Assembly (NCBI GenBank): GCA_038144195.1
Contig: JAYQNH010000002.1
Coordinates: forward strand, 1,116,001-1,180,000
Reading direction: 5' to 3'
Source: VMDJ01 sp038144195
GTDB lineage: Bacteria; Pseudomonadota; Gammaproteobacteria; Chromatiales; Chromatiaceae
DNA length: 64,000 nucleotides
Below, piece after piece: positions 38,252 to 48,219 of the stretch (position 1 is the stretch's first letter; the number at the start of each line of letters is the position of its first letter). The translations under genes and the position numbers were made by a program. The notes under the pieces are model-generated. The model ran no database searches, was not told where the DNA came from, and saw nothing but the letters and a program-made list of their open reading frames with translations.

Positions 38252-40522
38252 ATGTCTATGCTCGATACGCTTCACCGAATCGTTAGTGCTGTAAACCGTT
38301 CAACGGATTTGCAACGGGCGCTGTTGCTTATCGTTAAGCAGGTAAAGGTGGCCATCGGTAGTGATGTTTGTTCTATCTACCTGAGCGAAGAAGACACTAA
38401 GGTGAATGTGCTGATGGCAACCGATGGTTTCCGTAAAGAAGCGGTCGGTAAAGTTCGCCTTCCTTATGGTCGCGGCTTGGTCGGTTTGGTGGCAGAACGT
38501 GCAGAACCGATCAACCTTGATGATGCGATGAAGCACCCGCGCTATATGCATATTTCTGAAACTGGTGAGACACAGTATCACGGCTTCTTGGGTGTGCCGA
38601 TCATTCAGAACCGACGCGTGTTGGGTGTATTGGTTGTGCGTCAAGAAAAGGTGCGTCAATTCCAAGATGAGGAAGTGACCTTCCTATTTACCTTGGCAGC
38701 GCAGTTGGCCGGTGCGATCACTCATGCGAAAGCCAGTGGTGAGCTGAGTGCACTGACCCGTGGTGAGAGTTCGATCAGTAGCTTTTTGCAAGGTCAGCCG
38801 AGTAACACGGGTGTTGCGATCGGTACGGCGGTTGTCACCTATCGTTTAGCTGATCTGGATGCTGTGCCTGATCGTGACTGTGACGACATCGCTGCAGAAT
38901 GTGAAATTTTCCGTAAAGCGGTATTGGATGTCGAGAATGATTTACGACGTCTTCAAGACAATATCAGTCATAAATTACCTGAAGAAGATTTAGCTTTATT
39001 TGATGCGCTGCTTTTGATGTTGGGTAGTGACACTTTGGTTACGCACACCATCGAAAGGATTGAGAAAGGTTTATGGGCGGCTGCAGCATTGCGCGACACC
39101 ATTCAGGCACATCCTCAAGTCTTTGAAAGCATGGATGATCCTTACTTGCGAGAACGTGCCTATGACGTGCGTGATCTAGGTCGTCGTATTCTGACTCATC
39201 TACAAAACGACCAGCCGGTTGAGATTGATTACCCCGAGAACACTATCTTGGTAGGTGATGAGGTGAGTGCGATGGATTTGGCCGATGTGCCAGTCGGTCG
39301 TTTAGCAGGTGTTATTGCTGCAACAGGTTCAGGCTCATCTCACGCAGCCATTATGGCGCGCGCCATGGGTGTGCCTGCGGTTATGGGTGTCACCGATATG
39401 CCGATCAGTCGTATGCAGGGTCGTGCGATTGTGATGGATGGTTATCGCGGTCGTGTGTATGTCGATCCAACGCCATCGGTTAGTGAAGAGTACCAACGCC
39501 TACTCGATCAAGAGCGTGCACTCGGTGAAGAAGTCGAGGCGATGCGTGGCCTGCCATCTGAAACGATTGATGGTGTGGCAATGCCCTTGTATCTCAATAC
39601 TGGTTTAATTAATGAGATGAATAGCGCTCAGCAAGAAGAGGCTGAAGGTATTGGTCTTTATCGAACTGAATTGCCCTTCATGGTGCGCGACCGCTTCCCT
39701 GGTGAAGATACACAGATAAACAATTATCAAATGGTGTTGTCGTCTATGGCGCCTCGCCCAGTGATTTTGCGCACCTTGGATGTTGGTGGCGACAAACCAC
39801 TTCCTTACTTCCCGGTAGAAGAGCAAAACCCCTTCTTGGGATGGCGTGGTGTGCGCATCTCTTTGCAGCACCCTGAGATTTTCTTAACCCAAATTCGTGC
39901 AATGCTTCGCGCGAATATTGGGTTCGGCAATTTGCAGATCATGTTGCCGATGATTACCAGTGCTTCTGAAGTCGATGAGCTCATGCAGCTTATTCAGCAA
40001 GCGCATGATGAGTTACTCGAAGAAGGCTTTGATGTTGTGATGCCAAAGATTGGCGTCATGATTGAGGTGCCTTCGGCCGTTTATCAGATCGATGCATTAG
40101 CGCGTCGCGTTGATTTCTTATCCGTGGGTACCAATGACTTAACGCAGTACCTGCTCGCGGTGGATCGTAACAACCCTCGCGTGGCTGATTTATACAGTGA
40201 TCTGCATCCTGCGGTGATCAGTGCGCTGAAAATGATTGTGGATGGGGCAAAGCGTTACGGTAAGCCAGTCAGTGTTTGTGGTGAGCTTGCCGGTAATCCA
40301 TTGGCTTCTGTGCTTATGGTTGGCTTAGGTGTTGATTCGTTGAGTATGAGTGCGGGCAGCTTGCTTAAAGTGAAGTGGGTGATCCGTAGTTGCAGTCAGT
40401 CACGTGCGCGTCAGTACTTGAATATGGTGATGCGTATGGAAGAGGCGGATCAAGTTAAGCGCTTTATGGAAGGCGTACTTGACGATATGGGTCTTGGTGG
40501 TCTGTTCAGACCAGGCAAATAA
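38252..40522 (+). CDS. ptsP: Nitrogen PTS phosphotransferase EI-Ntr (PtsP)
   Basis: First enzyme of the nitrogen-related phosphotransferase relay, passing phosphate from PEP to NPr. 756 residues, intact. N-terminal GAF domain (about 15-160), then enzyme-I domain with the phosphorylated histidine in GSGSSHAAIMARAMG near residue 364, and the PEP-binding C-terminal part with LRTLDVGGDKPLPYF, FLSVGTNDLTQY and the VCGELAG motif with the catalytic cysteine. Paired with rppH. Confidence 0.96.
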   Translation: MSMLDTLHRIVSAVNRSTDLQRALLLIVKQVKVAIGSDVCSIYLSEEDTKVNVLMATDGFRKEAVGKVRLPYGRGLVGLVAERAEPINLDDAMKHPRYMHISETGETQYHGFLGVPIIQNRRVLGVLVVRQEKVRQFQDEEVTFLFTLAAQLAGAITHAKASGELSALTRGESSISSFLQGQPSNTGVAIGTAVVTYRLADLDAVPDRDCDDIAAECEIFRKAVLDVENDLRRLQDNISHKLPEEDLALFDALLLMLGSDTLVTHTIERIEKGLWAAAALRDTIQAHPQVFESMDDPYLRERAYDVRDLGRRILTHLQNDQPVEIDYPENTILVGDEVSAMDLADVPVGRLAGVIAATGSGSSHAAIMARAMGVPAVMGVTDMPISRMQGRAIVMDGYRGRVYVDPTPSVSEEYQRLLDQERALGEEVEAMRGLPSETIDGVAMPLYLNTGLINEMNSAQQEEAEGIGLYRTELPFMVRDRFPGEDTQINNYQMVLSSMAPRPVILRTLDVGGDKPLPYFPVEEQNPFLGWRGVRISLQHPEIFLTQIRAMLRANIGFGNLQIMLPMITSASEVDELMQLIQQAHDELLEEGFDVVMPKIGVMIEVPSAVYQIDALARRVDFLSVGTNDLTQYLLAVDRNNPRVADLYSDLHPAVISALKMIVDGAKRYGKPVSVCGELAGNPLASVLMVGLGVDSLSMSAGSLLKVKWVIRSCSQSRARQYLNMVMRMEEADQVKRFMEGVLDDMGLGGLFRPGK

Positions 40523-42696
40523 TCAGCGACGTTTTGTCGGACGTCGATTGCTCGGACGCGCATTGCGATCATTTTTTTCCGCGCGGGTATGAGTTGTGCG
40601 GAATTTTTACCTTTAACCGGTTTGCGTTGACCTTCAGGTTTGCCACCAGTGCCCGCAGGTTGCCAGCGCGGCACGAGATGTTTCTTTCCATTGCCAATCA
40701 GATCGGCACGTCCCATGGCTTGTAGTGCTTCGCGCAAGATCGGCCAGTTATCTGCATCGTGATAACGCAAGAAGGCTTTATGCAGTCGGCGTTGACGACG
40801 ACCTTTGGGTGAAAACACCGCTTCACTATCGCGAGTAATTTTCTTCAGTGGGTTGCGGCCTGAATGCCACATGGCTGTAGCCAGTGCCATGGGTGATGGT
40901 AGGAAGGCTTGAACCTGGTCAGCGCGGAAACCATTACTCTTTAGCCATAGTGCAAGGCTCAGCATATCTTCATCGCTTGTGCCTGGGTGCGCTGCAATGA
41001 AGTAAGGAATTAAATATTGTTCTTTGCCAGCTTCTTTGGAGTACTTATCAAACATTGCTTTAAAGCGATCGTAAGTTCCCATGCCTGGTTTCATCATCTT
41101 TGAGAGTGGGCCCATTTCAGTATGTTCAGGTGCAATCTTGAGGTAACCGCCAACGTGATGAGTAACGAGCTCTTTTACATACTCAGGTGTTTCAACCGCG
41201 ATGTCGTAACGCAAGCCTGATGCAATAAAGACGCGCTTAACGCCGGGTATGGCACGGGCTTTACGATAAAGCTGTACCAATGGAATTTGATTGGTATTTA
41301 AATTTGAGCAGATGCCGGGGTAAACGCAAGATAAGCGACGGCAACTGGATTCAATTTTAGTATCCTTACAATGCAGGCGCCACATATTTGCCGTAGGGCC
41401 GCCGAGATCAGAGATGTTGCCAGTAAAGCCCGGTGTCATATCGCGTATCGATTCGATCTCTTTGAGGATCGAGCTTTCCGAGCGATTTTGAATGATGCGA
41501 CCTTCGTGCTCGGTGATTGAACAGAAAGAGCAGCCACCAAAACAGCCGCGCATGATGTTCACTGAGAAGCGAATCATTTCATACGCGGGAATTTTTGCTT
41601 TGCCGTAACTTGGGTGTGGCACACGTTGGTAAGGAAGCTCAAAGACTTTATCGAGCTCTGGTGTGTGCAACGGAATAGGGGGTGGATTGATCCAAACTTC
41701 ACGCCCGGCATGTTCTTGAATTAATGCACGCGCATTGCCTGGATTGGATTCCAAGTGAAGAATGCGTGAGGCATGTGCGTATAACACTAGGTCCGCTTTG
41801 ACTTGATCGTAAGAGGGGAGACGCACCACTGTCTTGTCGCGGTCGAGTCCGCGAGGGCGTCGTTCGAAGCGAATGACTTTTGCATCTTCATCGGCTTGTT
41901 TGTTCGTACAACTTTGTTTGCCATCAGTTGGCTTGGTGGTGTCTTGATAAGGATTGATTGGTGGGTCAATTTCACCTGGCTGATCAATCTCAGAGGAATC
42001 GATCTCAACCCAATCTTCAGGCCGCTGATCGATTGCAAAGGCACTGCCGCGCAGATCACGAATCTCTTTGATCGATTCGCCACTTGCAATGCGGTGTGTT
42101 AATTCAACAATCGCACGCTCTGCATTACCAAACAGCAACATGTCAGCTTTTGAATCCAGTAATACAGAACGGCGGATCTTTTCTTGCCAGTAATCAAAAT
42201 GCGCAATACGGCGCAGACTGGCTTCAATACCACCAATCACAATAGGTACGTCATTAAAGGCTTCACGACAGCGTTGCGAATAAACAATGGTTGCGCGATC
42301 CGGACGTTTACCGCCCTCGTTGTTTGGTGTGTAAGCGTCATCAGAACGAATGCGACGCTCTGAGGTGTAACGATTCACCATTGAATCCATGTTGCCGGCG
42401 GTAACACCAAAATACAGGTTAGGTTTGCCGAGCCGTGCGAAATCGTTTGCTGAATTCCAATCAGGCTGCGAGATGATGCCAACACGGAAACCTTGCGCCT
42501 CAAGTACGCGGCCGATTACTGCCATGCCAAAGCTGGGATGATCAACGTAAGCATCGCCCGTCACTAGAATCACATCGCAACTATCCCAGCCAAGTTGATC
42601 CATCTCTTCGCGCGACATGGGCAAAAAGGGAGCAGGGCCAAACTTATGTGGCCAGTAGCGACGATAGCTAAACAGTTCTTTAGCGATAGGTTGCAC
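40523..42696 (-). CDS. YgiQ family radical SAM protein (frameshift near the end)
   Basis: About 724 residues. N-terminal B12-binding-like region, then radical SAM cluster cysteines CFGGCSFC near residue 385. UPF0313/YgiQ signatures include LVTGDAYVDHPSFG near residue 44. Function of the family is unknown. As printed the frame runs 73 bases into ptsP. Adding one base to a seven-A run near 40580 gives a basic tail RNARPSNRRPTKRR and TGA at 40523-40525, immediately after the ptsP stop, which I take as the true end. The Lys/Arg-rich tail is usual in this family. Confidence 0.88.
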
Positions 42697-42832
42697 AGTG
42701 CAAGCTCGTTAAACGTTGGATGGATGCAATCTTAACATTGAGCGTCATCAAATAGCCTTGAGTCAATTACGGGTTGGACAAAACTTTTTCGTATTTTCAG
42801 CAATTTAGACAAGTAATTTTTATTTGGATGCG

Positions 42833-42838
42833 TATAAT
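42833..42838 (+). promoter_or_regulatory. Probable -10 element of the deaD promoter
   Basis: A perfect TATAAT in an AT-rich stretch of the 220-base gap between ygiQ and deaD. The best -35-like hexamer upstream, TAGACA at 42806-42811, is 21 bases away, longer than normal. Transcription from here would give a leader of about 70 bases. Confidence 0.5.
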
Positions 42839-42856
42839 CGCGCCCTTGCTGTAGAT

Positions 42857-42910
42857 CCCAATATTGGTGAGTGTCATTGGGCCACAGTAATTCTTTAACA
42901 TTTACTGGGC
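42857..42910 (+). promoter_or_regulatory. Structured 5' leader of the deaD mRNA
   Basis: Two potential stems just before the start: CCCAAT (42857-42862) with ATTGGG (42876-42881), competing with a palindrome CCAATATTGG; and GCC-a-CAGTAA (42881-42890) with TTACTG-GGC (42902-42910), which ends six bases before the ATG and has an 11-base loop. No strong Shine-Dalgarno is visible. The two stems share G42881. Cold-shock helicase genes often have regulatory leaders, so this may control translation; that is inference. Confidence 0.4.
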
Positions 42911-42916
42911 TGGGCT

Positions 42917-44813
42917 ATGACAGATTCTCAAGAACTGACGTTTTCAGATTTTTCTTTACCTGAAAACATTCTTCGCGCAATTACCGAGGTGGGCTACGAA
43001 CGTCCGTCTCCAATTCAGGCGCAATGTATTCCTCTTCTTCTTAACGGGCATGACCTTCTTGGTCAGGCGCAAACCGGTACCGGTAAAACCGCTGCGTTCG
43101 CTTTGCCGCTGTTAGCAAATGTCGATATGAAAAATCGTGCGCCACAGCTGTTGGTTTTGGCGCCAACTCGTGAGCTGGCGATTCAGGTTTCTGAAGCGTT
43201 ACAAAAGTACGCGCATCACATTCCTGATTTCCACGTCCTACCTATCTATGGTGGCCAGAGCTATAGCTTACAGCTGCGTTCTTTGAAAAAAGGTGTGCAG
43301 GTTATTGTTGGTACGCCAGGCCGTGTTATGGATCACATGGATCGCGGCACCTTGAAACTGGATCAGCTCAAATCATTGGTGCTCGACGAAGCAGATGAAA
43401 TGCTGCGTATGGGCTTTATTGATGACGTGAACTGGATCCTTGAGCGTGTCCCTGAGAAACGTCAAATTGCCTTGTTCTCAGCCAACAATGCCTAACGAGA
43501 TTCGTAAAGTTGCTGAAAAACACTTAGTCGATCCTAAGGTCGTAAAGATCGCAGCACAAACCACGACTGCGGAATCAATCCGTCAGCGTTTTTGGATGGT
43601 GTCAGGGCTACATAAACTTGATGCATTAACTCGTGTGCTTGAAATTGAACCTGTTGATGCGGGTATTGTCTTTGTGCGTACTAAAACAGCGACAGTGGAG
43701 TTGGCTGAAAAGCTACAAGCGCGTGGTTTCTCAGCAGAAGCACTGAATGGTGATATGCCTCAGGCGTTGCGTGAGAAGGTTGTTGATCGTTTGAAAGATG
43801 GTCGATTGGACCTGCTGATTGCAACTGATGTCGTCGCACGTGGTCTTGACGTGCCACGTGTAAGTCACGTGTTTAACTACGATATTCCACACGATACTGA
43901 ATCTTATGTGCACCGTATTGGTCGTACAGGTCGTGCAGGCCGTGAAGGTGATGCGATCTTGTTTGTTGCGCCTCGTGAGCGCCGCATGTTGCAAGCGATT
44001 GAGCGTGCGACCAAGAAGCAGATTGAGCCGATGCAATTGCCGTCTGTGAAAGATATAAATCAAAAGCGTGTTGAGCGTTTTAAGCAGAGCATCGTTGAAT
44101 CAATGGGTAACGAGGAAGACTTGGGCTTCTACTACGAGCTGATCAGTCAGCTAGGTATTGAGCATGATCTCGATCCATTACAAATTGCAGCAGCGCTTGC
44201 GGCAAAGCTTCAAGGTGACAATCCTTTCTTATTGGATGAGTCAGCACATAAGCAGCCAAAGCAAAAAGAATCAAAGTTTAAAGATGATCGCCCACCGCGT
44301 GATCGTTCAACTGAAGGTACTAAGGTGCCGGTTGAACTTGAGGCGTTGCCTTTAAAAGACGAGCCTGAAGTGGATATGGAACGTTTCCGTATCGAGGTGG
44401 GCTATAACCACGGTGTTAAGCCAAAGAATATTGTTGGTGCGATCGCTAACGAAGCAGATGTTGAAAGCAAGTACATCGGTCATATCGAAATTTTTGACAA
44501 CTTCACGGTAGTTGACCTGCCTGCAGGTATGCCAAAAGAAACCTTGAAGTACATGCAGAAGGTTTGGGTATGTCGTCGTCAGTTGATGTTGGCACCATTG
44601 ACCGATGAGAACTTGGTTGATACCGAGGTTGATCAGGGTGGTTCATCTCGTCCACCGTCAGGTATTCCACGTAAAGAGTTCTCTCATCGCGGCAAGCGTG
44701 ATGGTAAAGGTGGTAAGCCCGGTAAGCGTCGCGGTCCAAGCAAAGGTGCTAACCCGAGAGGGGGCAAGCCTAAAGGTGGTAAGAAGTCACGCCGCAGTAA
44801 CTCAGGCGAGTAA
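42917..44813 (+). CDS. deaD: DEAD-box RNA helicase DeaD/CsdA (one frameshift)
   Basis: ATP-dependent RNA helicase active in ribosome assembly and mRNA decay in the cold. Q-motif with PSPIQAQ, Walker A AQTGTGKTAAF near residue 50, VLDEADEMLRMGF near residue 155, HRIGRTGRAGR later, then a CsdA/DbpA-type RNA-binding domain (about 480-560) and a basic Gly/Lys/Arg-rich tail. One extra A near 43487 (GCCAACAATG) breaks FSATMPNEIRKVA. About 632 residues after repair. The C-terminal RNA-binding domain separates it from RhlB, RhlE and SrmB. Confidence 0.94.
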
Positions 44814-45242
44814 TTAAAACGTGCCTACGAGTTTTCGCAGGCATTCTAAGTACGCTTGCTCATCGGGTGTTTGGTTGGCGCGCTGCGCTTCCCATAACAC
44901 CAAGCCTAAACACTCCATCATTTGATGCTCAGCCTCATGTGCATCACCTGCCTTTAGGGTGATGCTTTGATGTAGTGCGCGTATGCCGGTTGGGCGATCA
45001 CTCCCCAGCTGCTCCGCTAGCGTGATATGCATTCCCATGTGTAGGAATGGATTGGTTTCACCATCGGCGATATGAAAATCTTTATCCAAGTTATCTTCTT
45101 TTAAGGTGGCGTGATATTCAGGGTGTTGCTGAATCACTTGGGCAACGATCAATTCAATACCCGCCAATAATTCACCTTGTTGTTGTTTCTGCCAGCAGTC
45201 GAGGTAAAAGCGGCGTAGTTGATCACGATTCTGTCCAAACAT
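44814..45242 (-). CDS. DUF1841 family protein
   Basis: 142 residues. The start MFGQNRDQLRRFYLDCW is the typical family opening, which is why ATG 45242 is chosen over an upstream ATG at 45284 inside nth. The middle has HPEYHATL and NPFLHMGMHITLAEQ, the conserved His-rich segment. No known function. The gene starts two bases after the nth stop and its stop abuts that of convergent deaD with no gap. No membrane segment or signal peptide seen. Confidence 0.85.
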   Translation of the reverse strand: MFGQNRDQLRRFYLDCWQKQQQGELLAGIELIVAQVIQQHPEYHATLKEDNLDKDFHIADGETNPFLHMGMHITLAEQLGSDRPTGIRALHQSITLKAGDAHEAEHQMMECLGLVLWEAQRANQTPDEQAYLECLRKLVGTF

Positions 45243-45243
45243 T

Positions 45244-45880
45244 TCAGTCGCTCGTCTTCTGTTTGAATTCACAAAGGTCTTCAATCAGGCAGGCGCCGCA
45301 ACGGGGTTTGCGAGCAACGCAGGTATATCGACCTAATAGAATCAGCCAGTGGTGTGCATCGACAAGGAATTCCTTCGGGATGAGGCGAACAAGCCGCTTT
45401 TCGACTTCAAGCACATTTTTACCTGGCGCAATTTTTTGTTCGATTGGAAACGCGAAAGATGTGCGTATCGACGGCCATCGTAGGATGACCAAATGCCGTA
45501 TTTAAAACCACGTTGGCGGTTTTTCGTCCAACACCGGGTAGAGCCTCGAGAGCTTCACGTGATTCAGGAATCTCAGAGTTATGCTGTTCGATGAGGATCT
45601 TACAGGTTGCGATAACGTTCTTCGCTTTACTGTTATACAGGCCAATGGTTTTGATGTATTTGCTTAAGCCGGCAACGCCCAGTGCATGAATGGTTTCAGG
45701 GGTGCTGGCAACAGGAAAGAGTTTATCTGTCGCTTTGTTTACACCTACATCCGTGGCTTGGGCTGACAAGATGACAGCAATCAATAATTCAAATGGATTG
45801 CTGTAGTTGAGTTCGGTAGTGGGGTGCGGATTATCCGCACGCAAGCGCTCAAAGATTTCTTGGCGCTTTTCTTTGTTCAT
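45244..45880 (-). CDS. nth: Endonuclease III (one frameshift)
   Basis: DNA glycosylase/AP lyase for oxidised pyrimidines. Helix-hairpin-helix LPGVGRKTANVV with the catalytic lysine near residue 120, the aspartate in VDTHIFRV near residue 138, and the iron-sulfur cysteines in the pattern C-x6-C-x2-C-x5-C near the C-terminus. The frame breaks near 45440 between RVSNRTK and IAPGKNVLEVEKRL. About 211 residues. It starts in ATGA overlap with the corrected end of rsxE, giving the classic rsxABCDGE-nth operon. Confidence 0.95.
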
Positions 45881-46562
45881 GACTCAGCAGGAGTAGCTTC
45901 AGTTACTTTGACCGCAGGTTTTTTGGCAAGCGTTGATCAATCACGTTTTTAATCGCGATTAAAAAGCCAAGGCCTAAGAATGCACCTGGCGGCAAGATGG
46001 CTAATAAAATGCCTTCATAGTTATTACCAAAGTGTATCGTCCAGTTGAGTGCTGATTCACCAAACATCAGGTGCGCGCCATCGAATAGGGTGCCTTGACC
46101 AATGAATTCACGAAGCGCACCAAGCACCACAAGCGCCGCAGTAAAGCCAATACCCATGGCAAGAGCATCAACCGCTGAAGCCATCACTGGGTTGCGTGAA
46201 GCAAAAGCTTCCGCGCGGCCAATGATTGCGCAGTTGGTAACAATCAATGGAATAAAAATGCCAAGAACGGTGTAAAGGCCATGGAAGTAGGCGTTCATGG
46301 TGAGTTCAACTGCGGTCACAAATGAAGCGATGATTAACACAAACAGAGGTAAGCGGATTTCGGTGCGCACCCAGTTGCGAATGATCGATACGCTGACATT
46401 TGATAGCAGCAATACTAATGTTGTCGCGATACCTAGACCAAGACCATTGATTAGGGTGTTGGTGACCGCTAACAGTGGACATAGACCTAGTAACGCTACT
46501 AAGGCTTGGTTGTTGCGCCAGAGTCCATCAAGGGTGATGGCTTTGTAATCGATACCACTCAT
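45877..46562 (-). CDS. rsxE: Electron transport complex subunit RsxE/RnfE (frameshift at the end)
   Basis: Integral membrane subunit, six hydrophobic segments, with the CPLLAVTNT and TNCAIIGRAEAFA motifs that bind the inter-subunit iron site. As printed it ends at 45903, but adding one A to the A-run near 45922 continues the frame with KKPAVKVTEATPAES and ends in TGA at 45877-45879, an ATGA overlap with nth. About 228 residues. The rsxG stop overlaps its start by four bases. Confidence 0.93.
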
Positions 46563-47197
46563 GAGTCTGGCTCCATGGGGTGAAGTTTCTCTTTAATCAG
46601 CTGGTGGTACTGCAAGGTGTTTTTAACCGCTTTAACCACTGCGCGAGGCGTAATGGTTGCGCCTGTAAATTGATTGAAGTCACCGCCATCACGTTTCACG
46701 GCCCATTTCTCAGCTCGAGGTGAGGTTAATGAGGTGCCATCAAAGCTTTTGATCCAGCTGCTTCGACGCGTTTCGATCTTGTCTCCAAGGCCTGGTGTTT
46801 CTTTATGTTGCAGAACACGCACACCGGTGACTTGGTTGTTTTCGTCGATCGCAATCGTGAGCAAGATGTCGCCTGAGTAACCATCAGCTGCCACAGGGCT
46901 ATAGATAAGGCCAGTAGGCGCTTGTTTTAAGGTGGCGCGATAAACCTTCACTTCATCATCGCCGAGCTCACCGTCTTTAATCGACACGACATCATCAATC
47001 ACAATGTTGTCATGTTGCGCCTCAGGGAAAACTTCGTTGATTTGACGACGTAAGGTTTCGCGTTGGTTTTCTAGTATCTGTTCGTGAGTCGATTCGTAGC
47101 TAAAACCGACTAAGCTGCTACCCAAAATCGCGAACGCCGCAAGAATGATCGCGGAGATGAATGCCGGCGCATAATTTTTGATCATTTGCTTGGGCAT
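46559..47197 (-). CDS. rsxG: Electron transport complex subunit RsxG/RnfG
   Basis: Membrane-anchored periplasmic flavoprotein. 212 residues, intact. One N-terminal membrane segment (about 12-30). The TGAT motif in FTGATITPRAVV near residue 180 carries the threonine to which FMN is covalently attached, and KHKETPGLGDKI-type sequence (here LQHKETPGLGDKIE) precedes it. Start codon overlaps rsxD stop by one base. Confidence 0.95.
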   Translation of the reverse strand: MPKQMIKNYAPAFISAIILAAFAILGSSLVGFSYESTHEQILENQRETLRRQINEVFPEAQHDNIVIDDVVSIKDGELGDDEVKVYRATLKQAPTGLIYSPVAADGYSGDILLTIAIDENNQVTGVRVLQHKETPGLGDKIETRRSSWIKSFDGTSLTSPRAEKWAVKRDGGDFNQFTGATITPRAVVKAVKNTLQYHQLIKEKLHPMEPDS

Positions 47198-48213
47198 TAA
47201 CGCTCTCCACCAAAGACGCGTGGCTGCGTGTAATAGTCGATTGTGGGTGCTGCCATGTTAAGTAACAGGACAGAGAAAGCGACCGCATCAGGATATCCGC
47301 CCCAGGAGCGGATGATGACGATGAAGAAGCCAATCAAAGCACCAAAGATCAGTTGGCCTTTCGGCGTGGTGCTGGCACTCACGGGGTCTGTTGCAATGAA
47401 GAAAGCTCCAAGCATTACAGCACCACTAAAGAGATGGAACAGTGGGCTCGCGAACTGGTTGCTATCAATCAACCAAAGCACGCCACTGACCAGGGTAACG
47501 CTCGTTAATAGGCTTAGAGGGATGCGCCAACTCATGATGCCTTTCAATATCAAGAAGACGCCGCCTGCAAGATAAGCTAACGATACCCACGCCCAACCTG
47601 AATTGATCAAGGCTGACCAACTGCCATCTGGATGGAGTTCACTCAACATGCTGTGTTGAAGCAAACCTTCACGCACTTCTGATAACGGCGTAGCGCCTGT
47701 CATGCTGTCCCATGCCATAGCGGCTGGCATCACACCATCAACAGCAAGCTGCCACGCTTGAGCGATATCCAAATTTGATGCAGCACTCTGCGGTTGAATC
47801 CATTGGCTCATTGAAGCGGGGAAAGAGATCAACAGCAGGGCATAACCCAACATGGCTGGATTGAAAGGATTGTTACCAATTCCGCCAAATAACTGTTTAC
47901 CAACAACAATGGCAAAGATGGTTCCCAGTGCAACCTGCCATGCCGGCATGAGTGGCGGTAGCGCTAAGGCCAGTAACACAGCCGTTAACACAGCGCTAAG
48001 ATCGGTGACGGCAACAACAGGATTACGGCCTCTAAAGCGTAGAAATACCCATTCACTGAGTAGCGCGCTGACAATGGCGATGCCCAAGTTAATCAGCACA
48101 CCATTGCCTAAAAGCCATACCAACGCAGCGATACCTGGTAATAGCGCAAGTAGAACAGTCGCCATGATGCGCTGAACCGAATTGCTGTCATGTTGGTGCG
48201 GAGAGCTGATCAT
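47197..48213 (-). CDS. rsxD: Electron transport complex subunit RsxD/RnfD
   Basis: Integral membrane flavoprotein, 338 residues, intact. About nine membrane segments. MTGATPLSEVR near residue 167 contains the threonine of the second covalent FMN site, and GNNPFNPAMLGYA near residue 115 is a family signature. Gap of six bases after rsxC. Confidence 0.95.
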   Translation of the reverse strand: MISSPHQHDSNSVQRIMATVLLALLPGIAALVWLLGNGVLINLGIAIVSALLSEWVFLRFRGRNPVVAVTDLSAVLTAVLLALALPPLMPAWQVALGTIFAIVVGKQLFGGIGNNPFNPAMLGYALLLISFPASMSQWIQPQSAASNLDIAQAWQLAVDGVMPAAMAWDSMTGATPLSEVREGLLQHSMLSELHPDGSWSALINSGWAWVSLAYLAGGVFLILKGIMSWRIPLSLLTSVTLVSGVLWLIDSNQFASPLFHLFSGAVMLGAFFIATDPVSASTTPKGQLIFGALIGFFIVIIRSWGGYPDAVAFSVLLLNMAAPTIDYYTQPRVFGGER

Positions 48214-48219
48214 GCTCGC

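Noticed and set aside
40450..40522. A 73-base overlap between ygiQ and ptsP
   Set aside because: One extra A in an A-run near 40580 gives a basic YgiQ tail ending one base after the ptsP stop.
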